Shown here one piece after another: positions 5,669 to 14,622 of a DNA stretch of 41,310 bases. The stretch is taken from IMG/VR virus record IMGVR_UViG_3300031507_000018, positions 1-41,310 of that record, one strand, 5' to 3'. Source of the DNA: a virus. Below the pieces are notes generated by a model. It ran no database searches and was not told where the DNA came from. It saw only the letters and a program-made list of their open reading frames with translations. Position 1 is the stretch's first letter. Every line of letters begins with the position of its first letter. The position numbers were made by a program, and so were the translations under genes.

Positions 5669-5904
5669 GTCCTGGCGAGCGAGCGCTGTTCTGCGCCTGC
5701 ATGGGCCGCATGCCTGACTCCGACGAGGATCTGCGCATGGCATTGGAACGCGTCACGGACTTCGTGCAGGCGGTGAAGGCGAAGCAGCCTGAAGCCCTCG
5801 CCGTGGTCGATGCGTTCGTGCAGGACTTCGGCCTGACCGAAAAGGGCGAAACCGCGGAGATAACCAGCGAGAAGCCCTCATCCAGCGAGGTCAAGCCATC
5901 GTGA
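5665..5904 (+). CDS. small protein directly before TerL, small-terminase candidate, 79 aa
   Basis: ATG at 5665 overlaps the previous TGA, and its own TGA overlaps the GTG start of the terminase (GTGA). Residues 20-62 are helical (EDLRMALERVTDFVQAVKAK, then ALAVVDAFVQDFGL); the last 17 are Ser/Glu-rich. Direct coupling to TerL suggests a packaging role. It is short for a complete small terminase, so it may work with the 124-residue neighbour. Confidence 0.65.
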   Translation: MSPGERALFCACMGRMPDSDEDLRMALERVTDFVQAVKAKQPEALAVVDAFVQDFGLTEKGETAEITSEKPSSSEVKPS

Positions 5905-7370
5905 CTCCCCTCGCCGAGATGGCGCTGTCGCTGGCCCTCGAAGCCCACGCTGTCGAAGCAGCCCGCATCGAGGACGTCCGGCCCACCGTGGACGTCCGGG
6001 CCTACCTCTCGCCAGCCCAGCAGCGGATGTTCGACTGCGACGCCTCGGTAGCAGCTGCGAACGCCGGCCGCCGTGGAGGCAAGACGGTCGAGGGCGCGTG
6101 CGAGCTCATCGAGCCGGCCCGCACCTTCCCGAACAGCCTCTGCGTCTACCTCTCGCTGACCAGCCGGAGCGCGCGACGGATCATGTGGCCTGTCCTCAAG
6201 GAGACCCTGCGGGGCCTCCACATGGAGGACGTGCGGCTCAACGAACACACGATGGAGGCGACCTTCCCCAACGGGTCGATCATCGTCCTGGCGGGCACCG
6301 ACGACCTGCGCACGATCGAGAGCTGGCGCGGGACCAAGCTACGCGTGGTGGTCGTCGACGAGGCCGGGAGCCAGCCCGTGTTCCTCGAGTACCTGCTGTG
6401 GGACATTCTCAAGCCGGCGCTGTCGGACCTGCGCGGCAAGCTGCGGGTGATCGGTACGCCTTCACCGCGGATGACGGGCCACTGGTTCGACATGACCGGT
6501 GAGCAGTCAAGCATGGGGATCCCCGTGTTCCGCTGGACGATGCTCGACAACCCGCACTTCCCGGACCCGGAAGGCTACCTCGCCAGCGTCCTGGCCGAAC
6601 GAGGTTGGACAGCCGACCACCCGACCTACCGTCGCGAGTACCACGCCGAGTGGTGTGACGACCCGGGCGCCTTGGTCTACCCGTTCGACCTGCACCGCAA
6701 CCAGGTCTCGAGTTTGCCGACGGTGAGCCCGAACGGCCTACCGCTCCGCGAGGCGGACTGGCGCCACACGATCGGCGCCGACGTCGGTGTCGTCGATGCG
6801 TGCGCCTTCTCGGTGACCGCATGCCACCCACTGTTGACCGACGATTACATCGTGTTCGTCGAGAAGCGCACGGGCATGCTGACGGATCAGTTCCGCAAGC
6901 GCCTCGTCGAGATCCGCGACTTGTACAAGCCTGCCCGTCGGCCCCGTGTCGACACGGGCGGCATGGGCAAGGTGTATGCGGAAGACTGCACGCGTCGAGG
7001 CGTCGCCGTCGAGCCGGCCGAGAAGCGCGAGAAGGAAGCGAACATCCGCCTCTTCCGCGACAGGCTGCTCGCCGGCCGGACCAAGGTGCTCGAGGGCAAG
7101 TGCGACCCGCTGCTCGACGAGTGGGCGTCGCTTGGGTGGGACGCTGATCGCCGATTGCCCAGCGACGACCACGACGACCACGCAGCCGACGCGACGCTGT
7201 ACTCGTGGCGCGACCTACAGCACTACCGCGAGGCCGATGCTCCGCGCGCGCTCACTCCGGCCGAGCGACTCGCCGCCGAAGAGCAAGCCTGGATCGACGC
7301 CCGCCTGAAGTCCTCCAGCCGCACCACCCACTATACCGACCGAAGCCGCGCTGCTTCGGCGAGGAGATGA
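5901..7370 (+). CDS. terL: terminase large subunit, 489 aa
   Basis: The DNA-packaging motor: an ATPase that pumps DNA into the prohead and a nuclease that cuts the concatemer. Walker A is GRRGGKT (residues 56-62), Walker B VVVVDEA (149-155, catalytic E154) and the coupling motif is RVIGTPSP (182-189). The RNase H-like nuclease domain shows IGADVG with D294, VDTGGMG with D351, and the acidic cluster DDHDDHAADA (422-431). Length is normal. A GTG start overlaps the upstream TGA, indicating translational coupling. It heads the head-assembly genes. Confidence 0.95.
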   Translation: MTPLAEMALSLALEAHAVEAARIEDVRPTVDVRAYLSPAQQRMFDCDASVAAANAGRRGGKTVEGACELIEPARTFPNSLCVYLSLTSRSARRIMWPVLKETLRGLHMEDVRLNEHTMEATFPNGSIIVLAGTDDLRTIESWRGTKLRVVVVDEAGSQPVFLEYLLWDILKPALSDLRGKLRVIGTPSPRMTGHWFDMTGEQSSMGIPVFRWTMLDNPHFPDPEGYLASVLAERGWTADHPTYRREYHAEWCDDPGALVYPFDLHRNQVSSLPTVSPNGLPLREADWRHTIGADVGVVDACAFSVTACHPLLTDDYIVFVEKRTGMLTDQFRKRLVEIRDLYKPARRPRVDTGGMGKVYAEDCTRRGVAVEPAEKREKEANIRLFRDRLLAGRTKVLEGKCDPLLDEWASLGWDADRRLPSDDHDDHAADATLYSWRDLQHYREADAPRALTPAERLAAEEQAWIDARLKSSSRTTHYTDRSRAASARR

Positions 7371-7373
7371 GCC

Positions 7374-7439
7374 ATGGCGAAGAGCAAGCCAAAACCGAAG
7401 CCGCGTCCCAAGCCGAAGGGCGGAGGCTACGTCTGCTGA
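7374..7439 (+). CDS. 21-residue Lys/Pro peptide
   Basis: ATG at 7374, after GAGGAGATGAGCC, which contains a strong ribosome site (GAGGAG at 7361-7366). The product is MAKSKPKPKPRPKPKGGGYV ending in C. The TGA (7437-7439) shares a base with the ATG of the next gene. The good ribosome site and the coupling argue for a real leader-like peptide; it may instead serve only to deliver ribosomes to the acetyltransferase-like gene. Confidence 0.45.
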   Translation: MAKSKPKPKPRPKPKGGGYVC

Positions 7440-7945
7440 TGGACTTGGCGATCCGCCCGCTGCAGGCTGACGAGCATGTCCTCGTCGCCGACTCGTGGAC
7501 CCGCTCCACGGTGGCCCCGCGTCAAGGCGAGGACACTCGCAGTGGCATGCGCTACGTCTGTCGCGTCGGCCTAGAGGGGACCAACGTCCGGATCCTGGGC
7601 TGGGCATGGTTCGACATGCACCGCGCGTGGGTCCATCGCTTCCTTGCGGACCCGGCGTCCGTGGTGCTGGTCGCCGTCCTGCCGCAGAAGCCGAGCGAAG
7701 CCCTGGGCTGGGTTGCCCTGACGCCCCCATGCGAGCAGCCGCTGGTGGTCCACTACTGCTACACGATCTGCCCGAGTCGTCGCCGAGGCGTTGCCGCTGC
7801 GCTCATGCGCGCCGCCTACGATAGACGTGACGGCCGCAAGCCCCGCTATTCGCACTCCGGCCACCTCGGCCAGATGCTGATCGACAAGGTCGAAGCCGAA
7901 CACCGAACGGCAGCGCCGATGCGCTCCGAGGCCGTCATGCGCTGA
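7439..7945 (+). CDS. GNAT-family acetyltransferase-like protein, 168 aa
   Basis: The N-terminus (MDLAIRPLQADEHVLVADSW) is the usual first strand and helix of a GNAT fold. A central strand ASVVLVAVLP and ALGWVALTPP are followed by HYCYTICPSRRRGVAAALM, where RRRGVAAAL (114-122) matches the acetyl-CoA loop R/Q-x-x-G-x-G/A. Phages of this general type often carry such a protein between terminase and portal; its target is not known. ATG at 7439 overlaps the TGA of the 21-residue peptide. Confidence 0.7.
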   Translation: MDLAIRPLQADEHVLVADSWTRSTVAPRQGEDTRSGMRYVCRVGLEGTNVRILGWAWFDMHRAWVHRFLADPASVVLVAVLPQKPSEALGWVALTPPCEQPLVVHYCYTICPSRRRGVAAALMRAAYDRRDGRKPRYSHSGHLGQMLIDKVEAEHRTAAPMRSEAVMR

Positions 7946-8118
7946 CGATCCGCTACAAGACGCGCGCTTCATTCGCCGCCGGTGTCCATGAGTCGATCGC
8001 CGACGTCGTCCGCCCGGCGGTGATGCGTGGTGAATACGACGATCAGCTTGGGTGGTGGTGCGCGAGTGTCGACCTGCCGAGCTACGTGCCGAGCTACCTC
8101 GATCGGAGGCTCGCATGA
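7942..8118 (+). CDS. small protein of the MTIRYKTR family, copy 2, 58 aa
   Basis: The frame opens at CTG 7942, in a CTGA overlap exactly analogous to the ATGA/GTGA couplings elsewhere, and its TGA overlaps the portal ATG. Read with CTG as start it gives MTIRYKTRASFAAGV, matching the N-terminus of the product at 2973-3131. The shared pattern continues as RGEYDDQLGWWCASVDLP. The paralogy and the double coupling make translation likely. GTG 8020 inside the frame would lose the conserved start. Confidence 0.5.
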   Translation: MTIRYKTRASFAAGVHESIADVVRPAVMRGEYDDQLGWWCASVDLPSYVPSYLDRRLA

Positions 8119-10016
8119 GCACCGAGTACAAGCGCGACCAGCGTTGGTGGCGGGCCGAAGATGACGTCCACGAGCCCCTCGTTGCCCTCGTGTCGTCGAT
8201 CATCAACGACGGCGGATCGGCTCGGCGCACGTGGCTCGAGGCCATGCGCTCGGTCTACCTGGACGAGCCGCTCGAAGCCCAGCAGCGCCTCGCGTTCGAG
8301 GACATCGGCTACGAGTGGCCCGAGGTTCGTACGCCCTGGCCGGCCCTGCGCTGCGGCGTCGATGCGGTCCACAGCAAGATCGCCAAGACCCATCCTCGAG
8401 GGTTGGTCGAGACGATCGACGGCGACTGGGGCATGCAGTGCCGCGCCGAGGCGCAAACCGCATGGCTCGACGGGATGATGAGCGAGCTCGGCGTCGACGA
8501 GATCGGCGAGCGCTGCTTCCTCGACGCCCTGATCAGCGGCACCGGCTCCGTGTGGGTCGGCCAGAAGCACGGACGCCCGTGCATCGAGCGCGTGAAGGCC
8601 CGCGACATGTTCGTGGACCCGCTCGAGGAGGCGAACGACTGCATCCGCTCCCGCTACCGCGCCCGACCGATGGACGTCGACGTCCTGTGCGAGACGTTCC
8701 CGAAGAAGGCCGAGGAGATCCGCAAGGCCAAGCGCATGGAGCCCACCGGCGAGCACGTCACACAGGGCGAAACGAGCGACATGATCCTCGCCTTCGAAGC
8801 CTGGCGCCTCGCCGACGGGCCGAAGGCGAAGGGGCGCCACGTCATCGCGATCGACGGCGTGACGCTACTCGACGACAGGACGTGGAAGGGCAAGCGCTTC
8901 CCGTTCTCCGACGTGCACTGGTCGCATGACCCGGATCGCTTCTGGGGAATCGGCCTCGTCGAGCAGATGCTGCAGCCGCAGGGCGAGCTCAACGACATCG
9001 CCAAGACCAACAGCAACGCCCGACATCTCCTCGTCCCGCAACTTCACGTCGAGAGCGACGGCAGCGGCCACGGGATCCAGGTCGAGCAGCTCAACAACGA
9101 CGTCGGCTATGTCTACGTACGCGCGCAAGGAACGCAGCCGCCGACTCTGCTCGACCCGGGCTCGATCCATTTCTCGATGGCCCAGCTCGAGGAGCTCTAC
9201 ATCCAACGAGTGTGGAACCTGGCCGGGATCAACCGACTCGACACGCAGTCCGAGAAGCCGGCCGGCCTGAACTCCGGCAAGGCGATCCAGAATTTCGCCG
9301 ACGTCACGTCCGAGCGCTTCGCCGTCGCAAACCGTTCGTGGGAGCGGTTCTTCATCGACATTTGCGAGCTACTCCGCGAAGTCGCTGACGAGATCTGCGC
9401 CACCGAATCCGAGGAGACCAAGCTCGAGGTGATGGGCGGCAAGGACCAACTCGAGTCGATCGCCTACTCCGACATCGTGATGGGCGACCACCCGAGCCGG
9501 ATCCGCGTGTTCCCGGTCTCCAAGCTCAGTGACAGCATCAGCGCGAAGATCGACGAGGTCGAGCGCATGGTGAACGCGCAGATGATCCCGGACATGGACG
9601 AGGCGCGGGAGCTGATGGACATCCCGGACCTGAAGCGGTTCAACACGATCGCCTCCGCGGGCCGCCGACTGGTCCGCAAGATCATCGACAAGGCGCTCAA
9701 GAAGGGCGAGGCGACGTCGCCCAACCCGTACATGCCGCTGGCCTACCTGGTCCGCTACGGCACGCTCTCCGCCGACTTGGCGCAGGAGCAGAACGCCCCG
9801 GACGATCACGTGCAGTGCCTGCGCGACATCGTCCAAGCGGCGATCGAGATGAAGCAGGGCCTCGAAGCCGAGCAAGCCGCGAAGACAGCCGCCGCAGCTC
9901 CGCCGCCGATGGCCCCACCGATGCCGATGCCACCGACGGGTGGCCCGATGCCCGCCCCACCGATGGGCCCACCACCGATGCCGGGACTCGCCGTGGTCCC
10001 GCCGCCAGGAGCCTGA
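8115..10016 (+). CDS. portal protein, 633 aa
   Basis: The dodecameric portal at the capsid vertex, docking site for terminase and tail. Length, position between terminase and scaffold, and segments such as SGTGSVWVG, ERVKARDMFVDP, FPFSDVHWSHDPDRFWGIGL and LNSGKAIQNFADVTSERFA match podovirus-type portals. The C-terminal 45 residues are a Pro/Met-rich tail (PPPMAPPMPMPPTGGPMPAP), low-complexity and probably disordered, followed by a stop just before the scaffold start. Confidence 0.85.
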   Translation: MSTEYKRDQRWWRAEDDVHEPLVALVSSIINDGGSARRTWLEAMRSVYLDEPLEAQQRLAFEDIGYEWPEVRTPWPALRCGVDAVHSKIAKTHPRGLVETIDGDWGMQCRAEAQTAWLDGMMSELGVDEIGERCFLDALISGTGSVWVGQKHGRPCIERVKARDMFVDPLEEANDCIRSRYRARPMDVDVLCETFPKKAEEIRKAKRMEPTGEHVTQGETSDMILAFEAWRLADGPKAKGRHVIAIDGVTLLDDRTWKGKRFPFSDVHWSHDPDRFWGIGLVEQMLQPQGELNDIAKTNSNARHLLVPQLHVESDGSGHGIQVEQLNNDVGYVYVRAQGTQPPTLLDPGSIHFSMAQLEELYIQRVWNLAGINRLDTQSEKPAGLNSGKAIQNFADVTSERFAVANRSWERFFIDICELLREVADEICATESEETKLEVMGGKDQLESIAYSDIVMGDHPSRIRVFPVSKLSDSISAKIDEVERMVNAQMIPDMDEARELMDIPDLKRFNTIASAGRRLVRKIIDKALKKGEATSPNPYMPLAYLVRYGTLSADLAQEQNAPDDHVQCLRDIVQAAIEMKQGLEAEQAAKTAAAAPPPMAPPMPMPPTGGPMPAPPMGPPPMPGLAVVPPPGA

Positions 10017-10019
10017 CCG

Positions 10020-10958
10020 ATGAGCGACTCAGCAGCCGCAGCCGAATCCCCCGTCACGACGTCCACGCAGGACCAAGCCGTAGCCCTGCTCCGTGGTGCC
10101 AACGCCGATCCTCCCGTTGCACCGTCGGAGCCGACCGAGACGCCGGCCGCTCCACCGGCACCCGAAGCCCCCGCCGAAGCGCCTGCACCGGACGACGTCG
10201 CGGAGCTGATCACCCAGCTCGAAGCACGCGCGGCTCAGCGTGCAGCGAAGCAACAGCCGGACACGGCCGCCCTCCTCGCCAAGATCGACGCGCTCGAAGC
10301 CCGACTCGCACAGCCCACCGCTCCCGTTCACCACGACTTCGCCGCGCTTGTGCGAGAGCACGGCCACGTCAAAGCCCTGGAGATCGTCGGCCTCGACCCG
10401 CTCGAGTACTTCGACAAGTTCAAGCAAGTCGCCCGCGACCCTGCGGCACTCGATCGCGCTCGGGCACAACGTGCCGAGGCCGATCGGCTTGCGAAGCTGG
10501 AAGAGCAACTCGGCAAACAAGGCAAGACGATCGAGGAATGGCACGCGGCCGAAGCCGCGAAGGCCGAAGCCGCGCAGTGGTCCGCCTACGTCAGCATGGT
10601 CGGCACCGTCGACCCGATCCTCGCCAAGCTTCCACGCAACGACATCGTTGCGGCGACGCAGCGAAAGATCGCGCAGATTCACGAGCAGTACGGGCCCGAA
10701 GCTGCGGGCCAGATCACCGATGCCCAGCTCGCGAAGCTGGTCGCGAAAGACTACAGGTCATTGAGAGACCTGCTCGCTGGGATCGAGCCCAGCGCAGTAC
10801 CAACACCGCAAGTGCCCGCGATCGATGGGGCGAGACAGCCGGCAACGGCAACCCTCTCCAACGACCTCGCGTCGCAGGCATCGGGACAGACGCGCGTCCT
10901 CAACGAAGAGGAACGCACGGAGGCAGCGATCGCGCTGCTCAAGCGAGCCCAAGGCTAA
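10020..10958 (+). CDS. capsid assembly scaffold protein, 312 aa
   Basis: A highly charged, Ala/Glu/Lys-rich helical protein immediately before the major capsid gene. The N-terminal 65 residues are Pro/Ala-rich (APPAPEAPAEAPAPDD), the centre is coiled-coil-like (LLAKIDALEARLAQ, RAEADRLAKLEEQLGKQGK), and the C-terminus ends in the basic helix TEAAIALLKRAQG. This composition and place are those of scaffolds that guide prohead assembly and are then lost. No protease is recognisable, so release without cleavage is likely. Confidence 0.75.
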   Translation: MSDSAAAAESPVTTSTQDQAVALLRGANADPPVAPSEPTETPAAPPAPEAPAEAPAPDDVAELITQLEARAAQRAAKQQPDTAALLAKIDALEARLAQPTAPVHHDFAALVREHGHVKALEIVGLDPLEYFDKFKQVARDPAALDRARAQRAEADRLAKLEEQLGKQGKTIEEWHAAEAAKAEAAQWSAYVSMVGTVDPILAKLPRNDIVAATQRKIAQIHEQYGPEAAGQITDAQLAKLVAKDYRSLRDLLAGIEPSAVPTPQVPAIDGARQPATATLSNDLASQASGQTRVLNEEERTEAAIALLKRAQG

Positions 10959-10985
10959 CGCACGAGGTCGTCCCATCGGACGACA

Positions 10986-12200
10986 ATGACCGCAGACGCA
11001 ACATCTCTCGCAGCCGCAATCAAGGTGATGTACCCGCAGCGGGCAATCAAGGAGGCCTACCTCCGCGAGTGCCCGACCTTCGGGATGATCAAGCACTCCA
11101 CCCGCTGGAAGGGCAACCCGATGCACATCGCGTTGGCCCTCACCGGCACGCCGGGCTCGCACACGTTCGCCAACGCCCTGACCAACAGTGGCCAGGTGGT
11201 GAACCGCGGGTTCGACGTCACCATCGTGCGCGACTACAACGTCGTGCAGATCCAGACCGAGACGATCCGCATGACGTCCGGCGAGGAGGGAGCCCTCGTC
11301 GCCGGCATCAAGCAGCAGGCTGACGGCGCTCTGTACACGCAGAAGAAGACGCTCGGCGTCGACTTCTTCCGCTCGGGCACAGGCTCGCGCGGCCGGATCG
11401 CTTCCGGCGCGGATACGGTGACGCTCACGCTCACGGATCCGTTCGACGCGTACAACTTCGAGGTCGGCGACGTCCTCGTGAGCAACGACGGCGACGACGC
11501 GACCACCCCGAGCACCAACGCGGGGACGATCAGCGCGATCGACTACGACGCCGGCACGCTGACCGCGGCGGCTCAGTGGCATGCGGACTTCGACACGAAC
11601 GACTACCTCTTCCGCGACGGCGACGTGGGCCTCTCCATGGCCGGCCTCGCGGCGTGGGTTCCGTCCTCGGCTCCGGCTGCGACGGCGTTCTTCGGCCTCG
11701 ACCGGACCACGAGCACTCGCTTGTCCGGCGTTCGGTACGACTACACCGTGGCCGGTGACGGCACGATGGAGCGGTACCTCATCAACCTCGTGACCCGCGT
11801 CTGCCGTCTCGGCGGCAACCCGGACATGATCGTGATGAGCCCGATCCGCTGGGGCAACTTCGAGAACGAGCTCGGCGACAAGGCTCGCTACGATCGGGTG
11901 ACGTCGACCTCGGATGCGTCCGTCGGCTTCGACGTGATCACGATCATGGGGCCGCGCGGCAAGGTGAAGGTGTTGGCGGACCCGTACTGCCCGCACAACC
12001 GCGTGTACGCGCTCACCACGAGCACCTTCTGCTTCTACACGCTCGGCGACATGGGCTGGCTCGACGACGACGGCAAGGGCCAGTGGCTGCGCCAGTACAA
12101 CGCCGACGCGCTCCAGGCTCGCCTGGGCTGGTATGGCAACCTGACCTGCGAGTTCCCCGGGGCCAACGGCACGGGAAGCGTCGCCCTGCTCAACGCCTGA
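10986..12200 (+). CDS. major capsid protein, 404 aa
   Basis: Position after the scaffold, size, and composition identify the main shell protein. Visible features are an N-arm (SLAAAIKVMYPQRAIKEAYL), a probable E-loop region with NPMHIALALTGTPGSHTFAN, and a C-terminal part with MIVMSPIRWGNFENEL, VKVLADPYCPHNRVYAL and a final DALQARLGWYGNLTCEFPG, all common in HK97-fold coat proteins of podoviruses. An Asp/Thr-rich insertion (about residues 136-190, DTVTLTLTDPFDAYNFEVGD) may be an accessory beta-domain. Confidence 0.85.
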   Translation: MTADATSLAAAIKVMYPQRAIKEAYLRECPTFGMIKHSTRWKGNPMHIALALTGTPGSHTFANALTNSGQVVNRGFDVTIVRDYNVVQIQTETIRMTSGEEGALVAGIKQQADGALYTQKKTLGVDFFRSGTGSRGRIASGADTVTLTLTDPFDAYNFEVGDVLVSNDGDDATTPSTNAGTISAIDYDAGTLTAAAQWHADFDTNDYLFRDGDVGLSMAGLAAWVPSSAPAATAFFGLDRTTSTRLSGVRYDYTVAGDGTMERYLINLVTRVCRLGGNPDMIVMSPIRWGNFENELGDKARYDRVTSTSDASVGFDVITIMGPRGKVKVLADPYCPHNRVYALTTSTFCFYTLGDMGWLDDDGKGQWLRQYNADALQARLGWYGNLTCEFPGANGTGSVALLNA

Positions 12201-12218
12201 TCGGACGACTGACCGACC

Positions 12219-12908
12219 ATGGCACGCGCACGCACCTTGCTCGAGCTCCGTACCGAGGTGCGTGCGCTGACCGATACCGTCGACGACGAGCACGCCTCGG
12301 ACGCGATCGTCAACGTGTGGATCAACCAGGGGATCGCCGAGCTGTGGCGCAAGCTCGTGCTCGTCGGTGCCTACCGCTACGCGCTGCAGGAGACGATCGC
12401 GACCACGGCGGGAACGTTCTCCTACGATCTGGAGGACGACTTCCTGTCGATCCTCTCGGTGTGGCGCGTCGTCGGAACGCAGCGGCTGCCGTTGCAGAAC
12501 GTCAACCCAGTGGAAGCGCCGTACCGCAGCAGCGACACGCGCAACACCAACGGTCTGCCGCGCTACTGGATCCCCGGTGGCGGCCTCGACGGGTCCGGGA
12601 CGGCGATCTACTTCGACCCGGACCCGGGCACGTACACCTACGGGTACTGGTACATCCAGACGGCGCAGAATCTCGCGGCGGATGACGACACGTTCGACGG
12701 GATCTGCGGCTTCGAGGATTGGGTGGTGCTCTACGCTGCCCTGCGAGTGTTCATTCGACAGCAAGATCCGGAGCAAGCCGGGATCGTGCAGGAGATGGCG
12801 CGGATCGAATCGTCGATCATGGCGTCTGCTGCTCGCCGCGACGTGGGACACGCCCCACGGATCGCCGATGTGCGTCCCCGGCGTGGTGCCTTCCGAGGCT
12901 ACCGCTAG
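12219..12908 (+). CDS. head-tail adaptor (connector) protein, 229 aa
   Basis: It directly follows the capsid gene and shows the pattern of adaptor proteins that sit under the portal: an N-terminal helix LLELRTEVRALTD, then VWINQGIAELWRKLVLVGAY, FSYDLEDDFLSILSVWRV, the strand-rich LPRYWIPGGG and IYFDPDPGTYTYGYWY, and a helical end with EDWVVLYAALRVFIRQQDPE. The final 30 residues are Arg-rich. This gp4/gp6-like role is inferred from motif rhythm and context. Confidence 0.7.
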   Translation: MARARTLLELRTEVRALTDTVDDEHASDAIVNVWINQGIAELWRKLVLVGAYRYALQETIATTAGTFSYDLEDDFLSILSVWRVVGTQRLPLQNVNPVEAPYRSSDTRNTNGLPRYWIPGGGLDGSGTAIYFDPDPGTYTYGYWYIQTAQNLAADDDTFDGICGFEDWVVLYAALRVFIRQQDPEQAGIVQEMARIESSIMASAARRDVGHAPRIADVRPRRGAFRGYR

Positions 12909-12944
12909 CGCATACGTGCGCCGCAGAAACGCAGCACTCCCACC

Positions 12945-13493
12945 ATGGCCAACAGCACTTTTCCGCTCCGAATCGGAGCACGCAACGGCAGCAACCCCGG
13001 GGTGATCCGCTCACTCAAGGGTAACCGGATCCCGCACTCCTTCGTGGGCGGATTCGACTGGGTCCTGAAGTTCGACATCCTGCTCGCGGGCACGCTCTCC
13101 GCGGCGACGTCGCAGGAGTTCGACCTGCACACCTACCAGCTCGCCAACCCGAGCGCGCTGGGGTCCGGGTGCCTGTTCCCGGCGAACGTCAAGATCACCG
13201 GTTCGACGCTCTACATCGTCGAGCTGTTCTCCGGCGGAGCGGTCTCGGCATGTACGCTGGAGTTCGGCGACGCGGGAGATCCGAACGGCCTGCACACGGC
13301 CGTCGACGTCTTCACCGGCAGTGCGCTCGGCTACCGAGCGAACACGACCGCGGCGGCCGAGTACGGCAAGCACTTCGAGGCGGCCTTCGTGCCTTCGGTG
13401 ACGATTCGGACGACCACGGCGAACGTCAACACCCTCACCGCCGGTGAGTTCTGGATCGGCTTGGACTTCGAGCCGGTCCCGGGGGTGAGCTGA
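12945..13493 (+). CDS. virion structural protein, short paralogue, 182 aa
   Basis: A beta-rich protein starting MANSTFPLRIGARNGSNPGV. It shares its beginning and its whole C-terminal half with the next gene: FPANVK, then a DxxGLxT segment, YGKHFEAAFVPSV and a final EPVP. Such proteins next to the adaptor are often capsid decoration or head-fibre proteins. It overlaps the next ATG by one base. The pair is clearly a duplication, with the other copy carrying a large insertion. Confidence 0.7.
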   Translation: MANSTFPLRIGARNGSNPGVIRSLKGNRIPHSFVGGFDWVLKFDILLAGTLSAATSQEFDLHTYQLANPSALGSGCLFPANVKITGSTLYIVELFSGGAVSACTLEFGDAGDPNGLHTAVDVFTGSALGYRANTTAAAEYGKHFEAAFVPSVTIRTTTANVNTLTAGEFWIGLDFEPVPGVS

Positions 13494-14620
13494 TGGCCAA
13501 CTCCAGCTTCTACGCCATGGTCGCGCCGGGCGCGAAGAACGGCGGCAACACGGCGATGATGAACGCGATCGACAGCGCCAAGCTGCCCTTCGCTTTCGCG
13601 CCCAAGCTCACCTACGAGCAGACGATCAAGTGGTCCGACCTGATCGCCCTGACCACGGTGGCGCAGGTCGACGTCCTGACGATCACCGGGACTGTGGTCT
13701 TCGGGACGTACACGGTGACGTTCACCAACGCGGTCACGGGCGCGCTCATCACGTCCGTGTCGACGACCGTGCACGAGGACACCGTCACGATCGGCGGCAC
13801 GGCCTCCGACGGCAACTACGACACGCTCTTCGTGACGCCGGTTCCACCGGTGCGCGCGCGAACGGTTCGCTCGACCACGCCGGCGACGAACGACAACCTC
13901 GCGACCCAGCACGCCGCTGACATCACCGACTTGGTCCCGTCGGGCTTGGCGGGGATCGTGACGTCGGCCTCGGCGGCAACGAACGTCGTGACGATCGTCT
14001 ACGCCGCGGGGATCGCAGCGCAGAACCTGACGTGCACGGAGACCACAGCGACCGGCACGATCACCGCCTCGTGCGCCTCGACGACGACCACGATCGCCGC
14101 GGCCCTCGAAGCGCTGATCCAGACGGCTCGCGCCACCACCCTCGCGGCCTACGTGGCGAACGAGACGACCAGCACGAACACGGTGACGGTGACCTACGTG
14201 GCCGGCGTGCAGGTGACGATGTCCGTCACGTTCGCCGGAGCTGTCTCCGGGGCGATCGCGACCACCAACACGGGCACGGTGACGCTGGGGGGCGTGGGGA
14301 ACTACTTCCCAGCGAACGTGAAGGTCGACGGGGCGATCGCCAACGTCTCCACGGCGTTCGACGTCGCCTCGGGGACTCCGACGATCACCATGGTCCTCGG
14401 TGGCACCTTCGACGCGGGGGCAGACGCGGACGGCCTGATGACGAGCTCGAGCCTGGCCACGGCGGCTGTGCTCGAGACGCCGTCGGCCGCGAGCTTCGGC
14501 AAGCACTTCGAGTCGGCGTTCCCGCCGGTCGTGGTGATCACATCCGATGTGCTGTTCACGACCCTTGTACAAGGAGAGGTGTCCGTGATGATCCACTACA
14601 CGCCGGTTCCGACGTTCTGA
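13493..14620 (+). CDS. virion structural protein, long paralogue with inserted beta domain, 375 aa
   Basis: The start (MANSSFYAMVAPGAKNGG) and end (YFPANVKVDG, SFGKHFESAFPPV, HYTPVPTF) match the 182-residue neighbour. Between about residues 64 and 265 it carries an extra Thr/Val-rich region containing repeated beta units (VDVLTITGTVVFGTYTVTF; GIVTSASAATNVVTIVYAAG; YVANETTSTNTVTVTYVAGV). That type of unit is frequent in surface-exposed phage proteins. A decorated, longer variant of the same head or neck protein is the simplest reading. Confidence 0.7.
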   Translation: MANSSFYAMVAPGAKNGGNTAMMNAIDSAKLPFAFAPKLTYEQTIKWSDLIALTTVAQVDVLTITGTVVFGTYTVTFTNAVTGALITSVSTTVHEDTVTIGGTASDGNYDTLFVTPVPPVRARTVRSTTPATNDNLATQHAADITDLVPSGLAGIVTSASAATNVVTIVYAAGIAAQNLTCTETTATGTITASCASTTTTIAAALEALIQTARATTLAAYVANETTSTNTVTVTYVAGVQVTMSVTFAGAVSGAIATTNTGTVTLGGVGNYFPANVKVDGAIANVSTAFDVASGTPTITMVLGGTFDAGADADGLMTSSSLATAAVLETPSAASFGKHFESAFPPVVVITSDVLFTTLVQGEVSVMIHYTPVPTF

Positions 14621-14622
14621 CC

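Noticed and set aside
9815-11323. Long plus-strand frame overlapping portal, scaffold and capsid genes
   Set aside because: Out of phase with three well-supported genes, and Arg/Pro/Ser-rich shadow composition.
10758-12851. 697-codon open frame on the minus strand over the capsid and adaptor genes
   Set aside because: Antisense to a clear capsid gene; the protein is a Val/Arg/Asp-rich shadow without motifs.
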